Assembly (NCBI RefSeq): GCF_030848805.1
Contig: NC_092361.1
Location: 682,001 to 746,000, forward strand
Direction of reading: 5' to 3'
Source of the DNA: Temnothorax longispinosus
Taxonomy: Eukaryota; Arthropoda; Insecta; Hymenoptera; Formicidae
Length of the DNA stretch: 64,000 nucleotides
Position 1 is the first letter of the stretch. Each line of letters begins with the position of its first letter. Of this stretch, positions 49,801-62,600 are shown in pieces. Below the pieces are notes generated by a model. It made no database searches and was not told where the DNA came from. It saw nothing but the letters and a program-made list of their open reading frames with translations. The position numbers and the translations under genes were made by a program.

Positions 49801-52800
49801 TTTAATCTTGGCATTTAAACCAGAGATAAGTAAGTGCAAACATTCAATAAGAGAGATTAATTATTTTTTACACTTTATTAAAGATAATTCGGATTTAAAG
49901 GAAATAGCTTACGGATTTATCTGCCGTGTTCTAACTTCTAACGAAGATAAAAATATTTTCTTGACACGTACGTTTTTTTAGCCCGATGTACGACTCTCTG
50001 CACAGAAACGGCGGAACAAACAGGAATGGCGCGAAAGTAAGACGGTAATGCATTCATGAATGGCCCAAATTCTGCAAGAAACGGCATTACTTTGGTGGCG
50101 GCAGTAGTTGGTGGTGGTGTAGAGAAAAGGTGTCGCGTCGGTATTCGCGAGGGTGTTAGCTGCTGGCGGTGTTAGTGGTAGTACCTCAGTGGTGGCTTTT
50201 CCACGGCCGTTACCCAGCACAATTCCCGGAAATATTTCCAGCTCCGTGTGTAAAATCAGCGAATTCCACGTTGCGCTTTTCCGATACGTAACTCACGCTC
50301 CTCCGCCTCCACTGCCATCGGAACCCTTCACTGCCGTTCTCATTGCGTCTGTTTCGCAGCGGTATAGTCTACTAACATCGCATTCTTCTACTCCTTTATC
50401 GGCCCTCGGCCTTAGCTTAACATGAACGCAAATACAGACGATGTAATTAGACAAACGGGTATTGATTCGAATAGAAAATTGAATACTTAAAGAAATTCTA
50501 GTGAACCTTGTGTTACGTTCAACTTCCTTAATAAGCTCGTGACACACAAATACGTTGAAGATTTTCCAACATTAAAAAAAGGAAGATTATTGATTCTCAA
50601 ATTTTTAAAATTAATTTTTCCGGAAAATCTCGAAGAAAATAAGTTTTTTTCTTCTTATCGTAACTGTATCACGATTTTTCGGGGTACTTCGTGCACATAT
50701 ATACCGCATTCTTTCGGAAGAAACTCGCTTTGTTCTTTACCTTCTGTTCCATAACCGCCGACCCTCAAGATGTCGTCGTCGTGAGCGCGAGAAATATTAG
50801 ACAGATGCCAGGGTGCGAAGAGCCAAGATCGTCCGCTTTTGCGAGAAATGTTACCTTTTATTCTTTCATTTCGAGGCGAGCAGGAGCGAGCAATCGACTT
50901 TGATCACCGACGCAGGAAATGAGAGATCGGTCGCAAAGAGAATTCCAGAAATCAAGCAAAATTCAACGGGAGGAAAAATAGCGAAATTATGAGGGAACTT
51001 GGTTTCAAGAATTAAGAAAATACACACACACACAGCAGATGTGTATAGATTATACACAATTTATTACGTAAAACAGGAACGAAGTAACCAAAGCATCGTT
51101 CAAATATCATGTTTACATGTATTATCTGTTATCAATATTCATTATTAGTTGCTGTAATCAAACGAACAAAATTATCGTGTATTATTATACAATCTTTTAC
51201 TTTTGAATTGTGTGCGCCGCGGAACAAGTCGGAACATTTGTAATTACGAAGCGAATTGCCAATGTCAAGGTGAGCATTTAATCCGTCTCGAATTTGTTAT
51301 CGATTTGTCTAATTAATTATAGTATCCCAAATCATTTCCGCCAACTTTGATTAATAGTGAATTTAACTGATAGTTTTTCTTTTTCTGTTACTATCTCTGG
51401 AAGAACGTGTGAAAAATAATAATTAAGTCGTAATTATATCTTTACTTAATGTTTGTTGTAATGCATTTCAGCAGGTAATGCTGAGACGTTATCATCTTAT
51501 TCGGTATCGCGAAATCGATAGTCGCGATATGCTTCTTAAAGCAGAAATATTGCAACTTCGATTTTAATAAAGGTTCGCTCCGTGTATCGATCCGTGCTAA
51601 ATTGATGCGATTTATCACGTCCACGACCTAGTTTGGCATTTTTCCGAGAGCGCATATATAAGTAAAATCTATCAATATCTATGGCATTTGCTATGTTAAA
51701 CTTATTGTTTCCTTCACTGTTGCACCATAATGTATATATGTGTGCAACTATTACATATTCTACCGTTTTCTTTCATATTTTATTATATTAATTTTATTAT
51801 ATTATTTTGCATGTTTCTTTGTTAAATTGATTCTAAACTTCCTTAATCCATTTTATTTCACAAATATATTTAAATTATTCCGAAATTAGATATTATATCA
51901 AACGACAGATATTGTAGTAAAATAGTTGGATTCCTTTATAATATTATAATATTATTATACCGCAAGTATAATAGTAGCCGAGTAATTTATAGCCAGCTCA
52001 ACATTAATACGGCTGTAAATATCACGAACTGTTGCGTGTTCGCTTAAATTACAGTCGTCCATCTTTGTAACGGCTGGAATACATTATTGCCGTCGGAAGA
52101 TTTCTCGATGACCGGTTAAATCGTCGCACATTTAGATGCAACTTAGGTGAATAGACCTAGCATATGAAGTCATTTGAACTGTGGCATCTATTTAAGCCAC
52201 GCCGCTATAGAAATAAACTATAAGATTTATTGTATTATTATACGATAAGTGAATTTTCAACAATTATATTTTAGAAATACGTTTTCGCAATTATCGAAAC
52301 CGTTTTTCTTCCAAGATTCCTAAACTTTCTACTTATCGGGTCAATTTCAGAAATATTCCTTTTCGTCGCGTCTGTCTTTGATTTTCGTCAGTGCGAATGC
52401 GCGGGTTATTCGTGCGCGTCGTGGGGTCAATCTTCATTCCGTTTATTCCTTCTCAATCCATCGAGGCGTACAAACGGTCTCAAGGGCAATCAGAAAGACG
52501 AGACACCCTTATTTGCCGATGCTGACTGTGTTGCGCGCCTTTATCGCTCGTGTATCCGAGGGTGCCGGTTCTTCGCGCCCGTCTCTTTTCGACGACGTTC
52601 CGCTTTTTCTGCTCAACCACTCGATGTGGAAAAATACACTGGGGTTGAAGAAAGAGGGAAAGGAAGAGAGACAGAGTGAGAAGGGAGGGGGAGAAAGAAA
52701 CAAACAAAGAGCTCCCTCCGATTTAGGTTCGAGGTTTTGCAACATGTCGCGTGGGATGTCACGACACTTATCCCCCAGTTTTTCGTCCCCTGCGCGATAT

Positions 52801-54416
52801 TACAATTTTATGGTCTCTTCTGCATTTGATGGCAATGATTGTTTCAAATGCGCGTTTTTCTGAAAGAAACATTATGTGTTGCGTGTAAACGTGAAATTAG
52901 ATTTAAGCAAATGGAAATAAATGCCATGGAAAATTAACTAATAGCAAATTAAATGTAATAGCAAATGCTTTTAGGAAAGACAGTGAAGGATTACGACGGT
53001 CGTATATACTCAAGGCGATATTTAATGAAGATTGAATTATTATTCACGTCTTTTAAGGATGATGAAAAGGATTTTTTAAAAACTTTAAATTAGCACGCAA
53101 ATTGAGTTAAAATGAAAAGTGCAAGTAAAAAATTGGGGATATTTGTAACTTCTTAGATTAGGTTGTCTCAAGTTTTCTTATCTAATATCGATTACATCCG
53201 TTCTTTTTGATATTTTGCACAGCTTTAACCCGATAATTCTTATTATATTATTTGTAGCTGATGTCATAAACTTTTGACTTCCGCTGGATGTAGGTACGAC
53301 GCGACGGACGGAGAATGGAATGTAGGCCACAGGAATTTTTGAATGGAGTACGGAATTATTTCCTAGTCGGATATTTTTTGCGAGAACAGTTAGACAGTAA
53401 TGCAAGTTTTTATGCTCGTCAACTCGCCGCTACGCTCTTGCTCTCCGCATATACGTCCCTCTTTGTAATTTACTTAGGAATTCTTTTTCTCGTAGCTGTT
53501 AGACTTTTCGTTGTTTTCTGTTTCGCTCTACATTCCCATTTTTTCCCTTCGTTACCTCGGAACAGGGAGAGCGTACAATGGATGCAAAGGAACGAAAAGA
53601 AATAGCGGGTTCGCTGTTGTTTCGGGATCACGTCGTGTCGTAAATGCCGTGACAAACCTTTGCGAATCTGCAGTGTTTCTTCGCTCTGCCTTAGTTGTAA
53701 GGAATTACAGACGTTGGTCGTGCGGTGAATTTTATGATTTTCAAGTTCTTCAAGCCGAACGTGCTTCGATCGCTATGACAATAATCCTTCTTTGAGTTAT
53801 AGAAATATTTTATCTTGCTATATTCATATAAGGAAGAAAAATAATTCCCCGATCTGCTAAAACGTTTTTACAATCTCTTAAACGTTTATTGATATAATTG
53901 TCCGAAAAATTGCAACTCTTTTCTCATTTTTATCATTCGCTTTCAAGTATCAATAAACAATTTCTCCTTTCGCAAGATCTAATGAAAACTCTCGGGACGC
54001 GCGCGCGCGCGCTCCGCCAATTTATTTTCACTTCAACGTTTGGTATGATAACCCGTATGTTATGAAGGCGCGGAATGAAATGCGATGCAGTAGGGAGGAA
54101 GGAGAAAGAAATGACGTGCATGCCACGTTCGCGCCGTTGATTCTCGGGCGATATGTTCCGCCCCGCTTTCAATTTTGCGCAAAAGTTGAAATGATATCGC
54201 TCCGTCTCGGGGAGAAAGGAGTTTACGACGCGTGGAGATTGAAAGAAGAAACTTGGTAGGCGACGCCGCCCGGCCGGCCGGCGCGCGTCAGAATTTAAAT
54301 CCTTTTAAGCAACTTCCTCATTTCCCCGACGTTTATAATTCATGGGAGGCGGTGCCGGCGGCGGCGGCAAGCTTGGAAAACTGTGCCGTGAAAAACATCT
54401 CGACCCTAGTAAACCG
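43810..54416. other. Non-coding block
   Basis: Very AT-rich to 44800, then mixed, with CpG-rich stretches at 44860-46160, 46530-47230, 48890-49720, 49980-50960, 52370-52860 and 53990-54416. A 10-base direct repeat sits at 46941-46960. A TATAAAAG word lies near 47118 without a recognisable initiator. (CA)n is at 51021-51034. A GT-rich, Gly-coding stretch lies near 50090-50220. The longest frame, 161 codons at 52378-52863, runs through a purine tract and has no domain. Confidence 0.45.
52647..52711 (+). repeat. Purine tract
   Basis: About 65 bases, almost all A or G on the plus strand, with only isolated pyrimidines. Imperfect GA/GGA simple sequence; it could form triplex DNA but nothing shows a role. 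Confidence 0.8.
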
Positions 54417-54447
54417 GCACGTGCGCGTGTGCGCGCGCGCGCACGTG
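54417..54447. repeat. 31-bp alternating purine-pyrimidine tract
   Basis: All 31 bases alternate purine and pyrimidine with mostly CG and CA/TG steps. Ten-base inverted arms (54418-54427 and 54438-54447) each include CACGTG, the E-box core. Such tracts are the classic Z-DNA-forming type, and the arms could also extrude a cruciform. CACGTG sites can bind bHLH factors. Only the sequence pattern is observed. Confidence 0.75.
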
Positions 54448-57242
54448 AATTTCCATGGAAAAAGGATAGCCCGTAACGATTTACTCGCTTTTGTACCCGC
54501 ACCTCGGGGAATGTATTCATGAATTATGCCTGCCGCTATTCCGCATCTCGTGGACGAGAGTATGCAGATGCGACGTGGGCCCGCGCGCGGGAACGCATAT
54601 GACACTGTGTTACAAATAATTATACGTTAATTAACGCGAAAACGTATACGAAGACGAGGTAGTCCATCCGTCGTTTTGCAACGCTCGCTCGTTCGCCGCC
54701 TGTATATAAACGTTGCGTGGAATTAAACGCCAAAGCGCACGTATTATAATGTAATCCATCGGGAAACAACATGCGGGAATGGTAGCTTTTGCCACGCGAT
54801 GCGCTATCAAGTTTTCATTACGTGGATTAGTACATCCCTTTTTTTAATTGGGTTAATTACTGTAATTTCTTGTCGCTGATAATGATAATGTGGTTAAAAT
54901 AACGTGGAACACGAACCGTATGACGCGTCCAGTGAGGCCTGAACGGAATTTCCATTTTTCGACGAGTTTTCCTAAATTAACTCTTTGCTCTTGATAATAT
55001 TCCAGATCCATCATTCTACGTACGTCTAGTCCTTTCTTGATGCATTAACTGGCATGTCGTTAAATGCAAATTAAATAATACCGCTATATTTTATGATGTG
55101 AGCAAATTTCCTCGAGCAAATATGATAAAACACATCTATTTGCCAATCTCAGTAAATGAGTAGTAAAAATTGACAGTATTTGAGAAAAAAGAGAGAGTAG
55201 AGGAAGAGTGTGTAGTGTATGTATGTGTTGTTTATAAAAAAATATTCGTTAAAATATTAATTAGCTGCACCTTTTTACCTTTGCCAATTGCCGTTGCATG
55301 GTATCTGATATAAATTCTTGATTATTACTTAATTAAGCTTTAATAATCAGCAATATTTTGCAATTTGCGAATCGCGTACTACGACATGATTGATTAATTC
55401 ATGTATCTTTTTATTCTTTTTGTGAGATAATTACTTACAATTAATTTTTTTTCCTCAACTTCAAATATTCTTAGTTCTTAAACCGTTACAAACTGTACTT
55501 ACGTTTAGAGAAGACATTTCTCACAATTAATTTTATTACAATTTCTCGTACGGAAAAGATCTTACATTAAATAAGAATACTCATCAACCAAAATTGCCGT
55601 GTAAAATTTTTTTCGCGGATCTGTTACATGTCGATTTACTGCAGTTCACCCCGCGATAAACAAAACAAACAACTTTAATCAGCACCGGTTAATCGATAAA
55701 TGCTGTTTACCGTGTTGAGTTCTCGACCGAGTAGGCAAAGTGTTTGCCGATCGTGAACGTAATTCAAGAATCGAGACGGGCTTTTCAATCTCACGCGATC
55801 CATCGCGCCCGAGCGGAAGCGACGACTACAAAACCGACGACGCGTCGTACCCGCGTGATAGCACCGATAACGCACGCCCTTGCAAAGCAGGGGGTGTGTG
55901 TGCGTATGGGAGATAAGAGAATAGGGTATGCGTGCGTCGTTTGCATTAATCAGGGGCGCTTTTTCACGACGTCGACGTTATGTCGCCGATCTCGAGGGAT
56001 CTACCTAGGAATCTAACTAGGGGACCTAGAAACGCTCGTCATTTGATAGAAAAAAAACCGACTGCTGACACAATTGGCGATAAAGCGGAAAATTATCCAA
56101 ATAATAACGATGAAAATAAATCCGAAAATATTAACAGGCAAACTCTTGATATTTTTAAAAGAAATAGATATACGAAGGAAATCTTTACGTAAATATATTT
56201 TACGTCTTTTACAAGATAAAATAAAAAAATTTCTTTGATATTAATATCAAGGTTATTCATTTATTTTAATATAAATTATTTTATATTAGTCATTATTTTT
56301 ATTTCGATACTTATCAGTAATTATAGGGAAAGAACACTGTGGCAAAAAAATTACAGGATGATTAAATACTCTTGATAATTTAAGACTTAAGAAATAGTTA
56401 TAGTCACACTAGAAATTACAATTAAAAATATAATTAGAATTCTAGTTTATAATTGCATGTCTTTTTTTATATGAGACACTCCACTTATGTCCGTAGATTA
56501 CATGTACTATTCTATCTCTGAATCAAGAGATCAAAGAATATACTATATACGTTGCTTAAGTGCAATGATATACTTGCGTATAAATGCGGCAGAAGTTTGA
56601 AGTACCGTTTATAATAAATCTGTGTGTTTCAGTGTAATAAGTAATCTTCTTATTCCTGCGAGCACTCTGTCTCATTTTGTTCATCACTTGTACGCGATGT
56701 TATTACAACGATATTGTAGCAATTACTTTTTCCTCTCAATTTTTCAAGAATATTTTTCTATCGTATAATTATTAAAATTATAATCAAATCTATGTGTATT
56801 ACTAATGTATTATTAAAAATATTTATGTCATATTTTTATGATATTTTAAATGTAAAAGGGCATACGATTTTATAGGATAATCTTTAGAGTTAAAAAATCA
56901 TTTTCTAGAATCTATATTTATAGGCTTTTAAGAAGTAATTCCCTTTTACAAAATTATGATCGATAGCGAAATGTTAAAGTTACGCAAAATCGCCGTTAAA
57001 TGTTAAAATATAGCAAGTTCTTGTTATTGGAATAACGGAGATATCGATGTCTCAACGATATCCGTACTCGATCGTTACAACCTACTTTTTATACCCGCTA
57101 GCGTTTGTCAGAAAATCGTCACCTCGTTTGATTCGGTCGATGACAATCCGTGGCTCCGGGCACTGATCAATCGAGCGTTAATACCAGTACGTATAGACCG
57201 TACGTAGTCGATGCGGATCATGTAACAACGAGCCGTGTCGGA
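54448..57242. other. Non-coding block
   Basis: CpG-rich to 54980 and again at 55640-56050; AT-rich elsewhere. Apart from the palindrome at 56235-56250 I see no repeat, and frames are below 100 codons. Confidence 0.5.
56235..56250. repeat. Perfect 16-bp palindrome
   Basis: TTGATATTAATATCAA equals its own reverse complement. It resembles an AT-rich homeodomain-type site but may be chance. Confidence 0.6.
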
Positions 57243-57277
57243 GAACTGGCGGGAAATCAACGATTTCCCGCCAGTTC
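57243..57277. promoter_or_regulatory. Perfect palindrome with two inverted E2F-type motifs
   Basis: Arms 57243-57258 and 57262-57277 are exact complements over 16 bp with a 3-nt centre. Each carries the strong E2F consensus: GGCGGGAAA at 57248-57256 and TTTCCCGCC at 57264-57272, seven bases apart. Established knowledge: E2F/DP binds TTTSSCGC, and paired inverted sites occur in promoters of DNA-replication genes. The surrounding 57040-57760 is CpG-rich. No start site or gene is evident beside it, so this is a sequence match, not a shown promoter. A structural hairpin or recent inverted duplication is the alternative. Confidence 0.45.
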
Positions 57278-59296
57278 GCCCGTAGCGTTCTCACATCGGA
57301 GCCCTTCATTCCGCCCGTAATCGCAAAACTTTGGCGATATTCGTTAAGGAGGCACGAGCGCGAGAACATATTTACATAACACGTGGAGCCATCCGCACGT
57401 GAGAGACTTCGCCGTGCCCTCCGGCTGTTCGGGCCTGAGAGCCAGTAGCTTCCATCCGGCTCCCATCGCGCTACCCTTCCGCCTCGATCCCACGCTCGTT
57501 CTTCAGAAGTTTGCGTGTGGAACCCCTCGCGGCTACTTCGTGTACGCGCGCAAGACCCTTCGTATCGGAAGACACGTTCGAGCCGCGAACGAATTGCACA
57601 TCCACCTCGCTGGATCCACATCAAAAGCGGTTAATTTGATCCCTCGGTGACCGCTCGTGCGAATATAATGAAAGAGGGCTGACGGATGATGCACGGTTCT
57701 TAATACAAGGAGACGAAGATGGTTTCCGTTTGTCTAACGCAATATGTGAATTAGATGGATATTTAGGGAGAAAGCGAATCTAATCTGCGCGAATGTATGT
57801 TATATTGGCTGCGAAGATAAGGTAGCTGTAATTCGAGTAGAACGTGACGAATATATAATTCATGAAATATATTATTAATGCAATATGATTATTTGAAAGA
57901 ACTTTAGGAAAGATCGCTTTAGGAAACTATTTCCGATCATTGTCGTTTCGATTTTTTGAAATCATGGATAATTATTAGCATTCGCTCTATTTTATTCAAT
58001 TTATGCAATTAAATAATCTATATATTTTAAAAGTAAAATCTAGATGAATCAAACATATATTATAATTGATTGTACACATATTAAATTTTCATTATTAGTC
58101 ATGTCAATTTTACACATTTTCATGTTTCTTGAATTATTTTGATTGAATCGTGTTGGTTTTGATTTGATAATGTTAATTAATCAAAAATATTTTTACATAT
58201 TAATGTCACAAATACTGTTGTTTGTATTATCCTCTATATTTGCATTATTCTTCTCTACATCAAGATAAATCTTTCTTAGAAGGGAGCTACACGCAAACAA
58301 AGTCGGAAGTGTATTTGCAAAAGTTTACTTGCGGTCGCTATTTAAAGTCTGTCGTGAACTCTTGATTCGATGCAGTAGTAGAGTATACATGACGCACAAA
58401 GTTTTCAATAACTTTATGAATCACAAACATTTAGTTCGTCGACGGACGGGCGGGCCGCAACGCCCGCGGGGTCGAAAATATATATATTTGCGGGAAAGTC
58501 GCGCGCACAAACTCGCGCACGGCGGAAGTAATTTGATTTCTTCGTGATCGCTGAAGCGTGCGCAATAAAGGAGAAGTCATAGCTCCGCGCGAAGATTCGA
58601 CGGGGCTGAAGCCATGCTTGTAGACCAAAAAAACCCGATCCGTGTCCCCCTTTGGGAACTTTATGCTCATCGATGCGCGTCGCCGGAACAACATAAAACA
58701 CGGATAGTTCTACAGCCGTGTACGCGATCGTACGAGATGATGAATTGGAGGGTCTTTCCTGGACACTCGTACAATTCCCTTCGTCTTTCGCGCGCATCGC
58801 GACTGTCAGAGCGAGTTGATCTATCGCTATAAACGGTTACAGGTCCCTTCGATACTCTTCGATATCCGTCGATAAGCTTTTACGACCTGCCCTCTCGCGT
58901 CTAGCTGTCCCCGACCGATTCTCCGATAAGCATTGGGGAGTCCTATATCTCGGAAGCAGACGATAAGGCGAATATCCCGCTGCATCGGACGCTGCGTGAC
59001 TCGCGAACGGATGGGCTCAAGAGTCTCGTAAATACGCAAATTAGATTTGTTCGCCATATTACAAAAGCGTTCCTCAGCGTGGATAAGAAGCGGCGGATCG
59101 CAGAAGCGAAGGGAAGGCAAAGGGCGGGTTGCATCGGAAAACGCAAAGAGAGTGTAAGAGAGACAGACAGTGTGAAAAGCGGGAAGAAAGGGCCGGAGGG
59201 ATTAGAAGAGAAGGGGAGAGAAGAGGGAAGCGCGCGAAAAGGGAACAGATCCGCCGGGTTCCAGCCACTTAGCTTGTCCTACCCTTCTCTTCGCAG
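57278..59296. other. Non-coding CpG-rich block
   Basis: CpG-rich DNA at 57278-57760 and from 58260 onward, with an AT-rich gap between. Frames of up to 148 codons on the minus strand (57178-57624, passing through the palindrome) overlap others and show no domain. The purine-rich segment at 59078-59255 carries a frame rich in Lys, Arg, Glu and Gly that follows the composition. Confidence 0.45.
59078..59255 (+). repeat. Long purine-rich segment
   Basis: About 180 bases dominated by AAG, GGA and GAGA words on the plus strand, less regular than a microsatellite. It lies just upstream of the strong acceptor ending at 59296. Purine-rich DNA of this type can act as splicing enhancer sequence in RNA, but none is shown here. 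Confidence 0.6.
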
Positions 59297-59632
59297 CAAA
59301 AGGTGGTACCCGAGAAGCACGCGGTTATTGTCTCCGCGAGAAGTTATGAAAATTACGTGCTCCGATGCTCACCTCCGCTTGTTCTCGTTGCACAAAGGCC
59401 GAAGCGGGGTGGTTTTCCCCGGGATACGAGCATTCCGCGAATGAATAGCCGATTAAAATCAACGATCCGCCCCGTGTGCTCGCCCGCCGGCTGCTCTTCC
59501 GCCTCTATCTCTAATTGCTCGCGCCGGCCGATTAGCGATAAATCGATGGAAACTCGTTCTGTCCGCCCTACTACCGCGAATTATACTCCTCGTCGCGATA
59601 TGACGTTTACGGAACGGAACGTTCAACGCTGA
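59297..59632 (+). other. Strong acceptor followed by a 111-codon open frame
   Basis: A pyrimidine-rich tract at 59275-59292 and CGCAG ending at 59296 make a strong 3' splice site. From 59297 one frame is open for 111 codons to a stop at 59630. It begins QKVVPEKHAVIVSARSYENY and then VLRCSPPLVLVAQ, which is superficially like a strand pattern of an immunoglobulin-type domain. The later part is Arg- and Ser-rich, with no tryptophan or second cysteine in a fitting place. No good donor follows and no polyadenylation signal was seen close after the stop. It could be a terminal exon, but CpG-rich DNA often gives such frames. Confidence 0.18.
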
Positions 59633-62600
59633 CGTTACCATTATAAGCGACCCGTGAGCACATGCGAGCGGTTACAATCTAGCTGGCTCGATAACGTTGC
59701 ATCTTGATAGAACGTCATGGTGGATCGGCGATATGATTCATCCGGCTCAGTGACGGTTTGACAGTTCAAATGTTGCGCGATAATTCAAGTGTAATGGACA
59801 GCGTAACGATGTTTTTCTTTTCAAATCAACCTGTACTGAATTTCTGATTAATGCGACTTTCGACTTTCGTCAGGGAAATACATTTTGGTGGCCTTAATGC
59901 GCGATCCGCATTTTTAGTCACGTTTACTACAGTCTGCAATTATTAATCTCTATCGAGGTAGTCTGCATCTCGTCGCCAGCGGCGAATTTTCTCGTTATCT
60001 TTCGCCGTGAAATTAACATCGCCGACCTCGCCACTCGATGAACGAGTTTAATGCCGCCGCGCTCCAGCTTCCACGACGGGAATTCCGCGAGTTCGTTCGC
60101 TTCGGTACACCTGGGTGATGCATCCAGGCGTGCAGCCGAAAGAGCGTACGCCAAGCGTATAGACGGCCAAACGGGGCGCGTCACTTAAAATCAGCGGAAT
60201 CTTTCCCTAGGGCGGTAAATCCGTTATTTCCGATTTCTGCGCGTTCCGTTATGCGCAACGGCAATAACGCGAAATTAATCATGGTCTGGGTTTAGAGATA
60301 CGAGCCGCAGAATTACACGTCGGGCCGATATTGCATACCTTTTTGCGCGCGCGTCTGCCAGTAAATATCGTGTTAGATCTCTGTAAAATTTTATTCATAA
60401 GCTACCAGCAAGAGTTTAATTAAATTTTCAGTATAAAGGAAACCATTAGCCGAGTAGATACATTGGGCAATCTGCAAACATGCGAATAAATTTCTGCGAA
60501 AAGCTTTGCGGATCGAATTAGCACGAGCGACAACGTTTTGAAACGTGTTTTATGCGAAAGTTATAATGTTTGCCGCATTGCAATTACTCAGTTACGGCAA
60601 GCGCTATTATATATTCTAGATGAAATTAATTAATTAATTAATTTTATTTTCAGTTTTGCTTATTTTATTTGAAATCCGATAAAACTTTAGATTGTTTGCG
60701 GAAGTTACGTAAGAGCCATTTAATGCTTTGAAATTAGTATAGAAACGATAAAATGTGTAAGTGCGTATGTACGAATGTAGTAACCGTTATTATTACACGA
60801 TTAAACATTAATTAGGTATGAAAGCTAATTGAAAACAATCGAGTAAATAGCATTTTCATAATACCAGTCAATAATCCAACATTAAATTTGTAATGTTAAA
60901 ATAATAATAGTATTATCCTCTTCTAAAAAGGGCATGTCATCGATACTCGAATCTATCGAAATATTATTGTCGCTTTTCCGCGATGCCGATTGGTTCTCTC
61001 TCCGCGCTTAGGTACTTCATGAGCGGCTGTTATGGCATATTTCGACAGTTGTGTGGTTAATAGTGTAATAGTAACAGTGAAATATTAAAGTTAATAGCGT
61101 GCGCGTAGCGCGCGCCTGTGATGTCTATTTTTAATTTCGTATATCGTCACGTGTATTCGTTACAGCATTCTGTTCATTCAATCCTATGGGACGCGCTGTA
61201 AAAATATCGTAAAGCTTGAATCGTAATCAGTTCGCCATGAGCCGTCCATTTATTTTATCCGCGAAATCTAGGATGGATACGCATAACGACATAAATCCGA
61301 ATATTTCGTTATTACTTGGATAGCGTGGACGAGAGTGGACGGAACAACTTTTGCATTTCGATCGACGGCACGGCGCCGCGTATAGTCCACATATAGTAAC
61401 GTATAACGCGCTCTCAACGCCAAAGGCTTGATACATCGAGTTCAACGCGAGGTTTGTCGCGTAAGAGAATAGCAAATGAGGCGTGGAGGAGATAGGGAAA
61501 AAGGGAGAAAAAAAAATGAAAACCTGACCCAAACCCCCATGCGTTGATAATCAGCACGAGTGCCGGCCCTAACGTGTGCGACGAGAACCCGAAGAAAGCA
61601 CGGCGCGACCGCTAATGGAAAATGTAATCGGGCTCTCTGTTTCCCTCCTTTCGCCTCCACTGCCTTGCTTTGGCGGTGTGAATTTTCCAGCGTGACGCGG
61701 AAATGCGTGAAATGGCTCGTACGCACATTCATACGCGCGCGTACGCGATGGTTGTGTATCTCTATACACGTGCCTATGATACCCTCGGTCTCTTTCAGGT
61801 GTTACACCGTATTACGTTGTGAGCGTACAGTTAGATTTGCCGGCAAGCGTGTAACTAAGCAAAAGCGTTACGCGTTCGGAATTGGATCAGGTGATACCAG
61901 GAGGGAACGCAATTATCTACCGACCGGAACGGGATCGGAACGACCGATATCATTGAAAACGCGCGCTAATGGAAAGTGGTTGAAAGGAAGCGAATAGAAG
62001 AGGAGGGTGGAAAGTCGCACTAGAGCGTAGGTCGAACGTTAATGTCGCGCGTACTTTGTTTTCTGGTGCATTTAGCAATGAAACGTAGCATCCTTTGACT
62101 TTCATTTGGTGATACGCGTGCGATCGTCACGTATTATAGTCGTCACGTAATTATCATCCTCGCGCGAGAGAAGGGACGCGATAGACGAGATTGGTATTAC
62201 GTCCATCGACAAAAAATTAGATTGCGTTGCATTAAGCGGATCTAAAGCTGAACAACGCATAGCAAAGAACTTGTTGACGATAACGCGCGTACGGTTATAC
62301 GATAATACAGTCGCCCCCATGGCGATTTTCCGCTTAAACGGACCGCCAGATCCGTCAAGGGAAACTGCTAGTATATGCCGATTAGAGCCGGGCTAAACTA
62401 CTAGTCTCTTACGAATTAATGCATTCACGATGCATCGCCGCTGCGGCAGAAGATGCCAAACTGGTTGACCCGTATCGGTTACACCTGAACCGTCTAATAG
62501 CGTATATAGTCCGCCGGATTCTCGCTTCATAGGAGCCCGGATTATTGGAATTGCCCGCTGTATTATAGCCGATACAGCGGAAGAAAGCGATATCGCGCGT

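Noticed and set aside
50293..50547. Minus-strand frame ending in a Gly-rich run beside a GTGAGT donor
   Set aside because: The only matching acceptor is poor, and the Gly run reflects local GGC/GGA simple sequence.
52378..52863. 161-codon plus-strand frame
   Set aside because: It passes through a purine tract, competes with minus-strand frames and has no recognisable motif or splice context.
57178..57624. 148-codon minus-strand frame over the E2F palindrome
   Set aside because: CpG-rich composition explains the lack of stops; the product has no domain and the palindrome inside it is unlike coding sequence.
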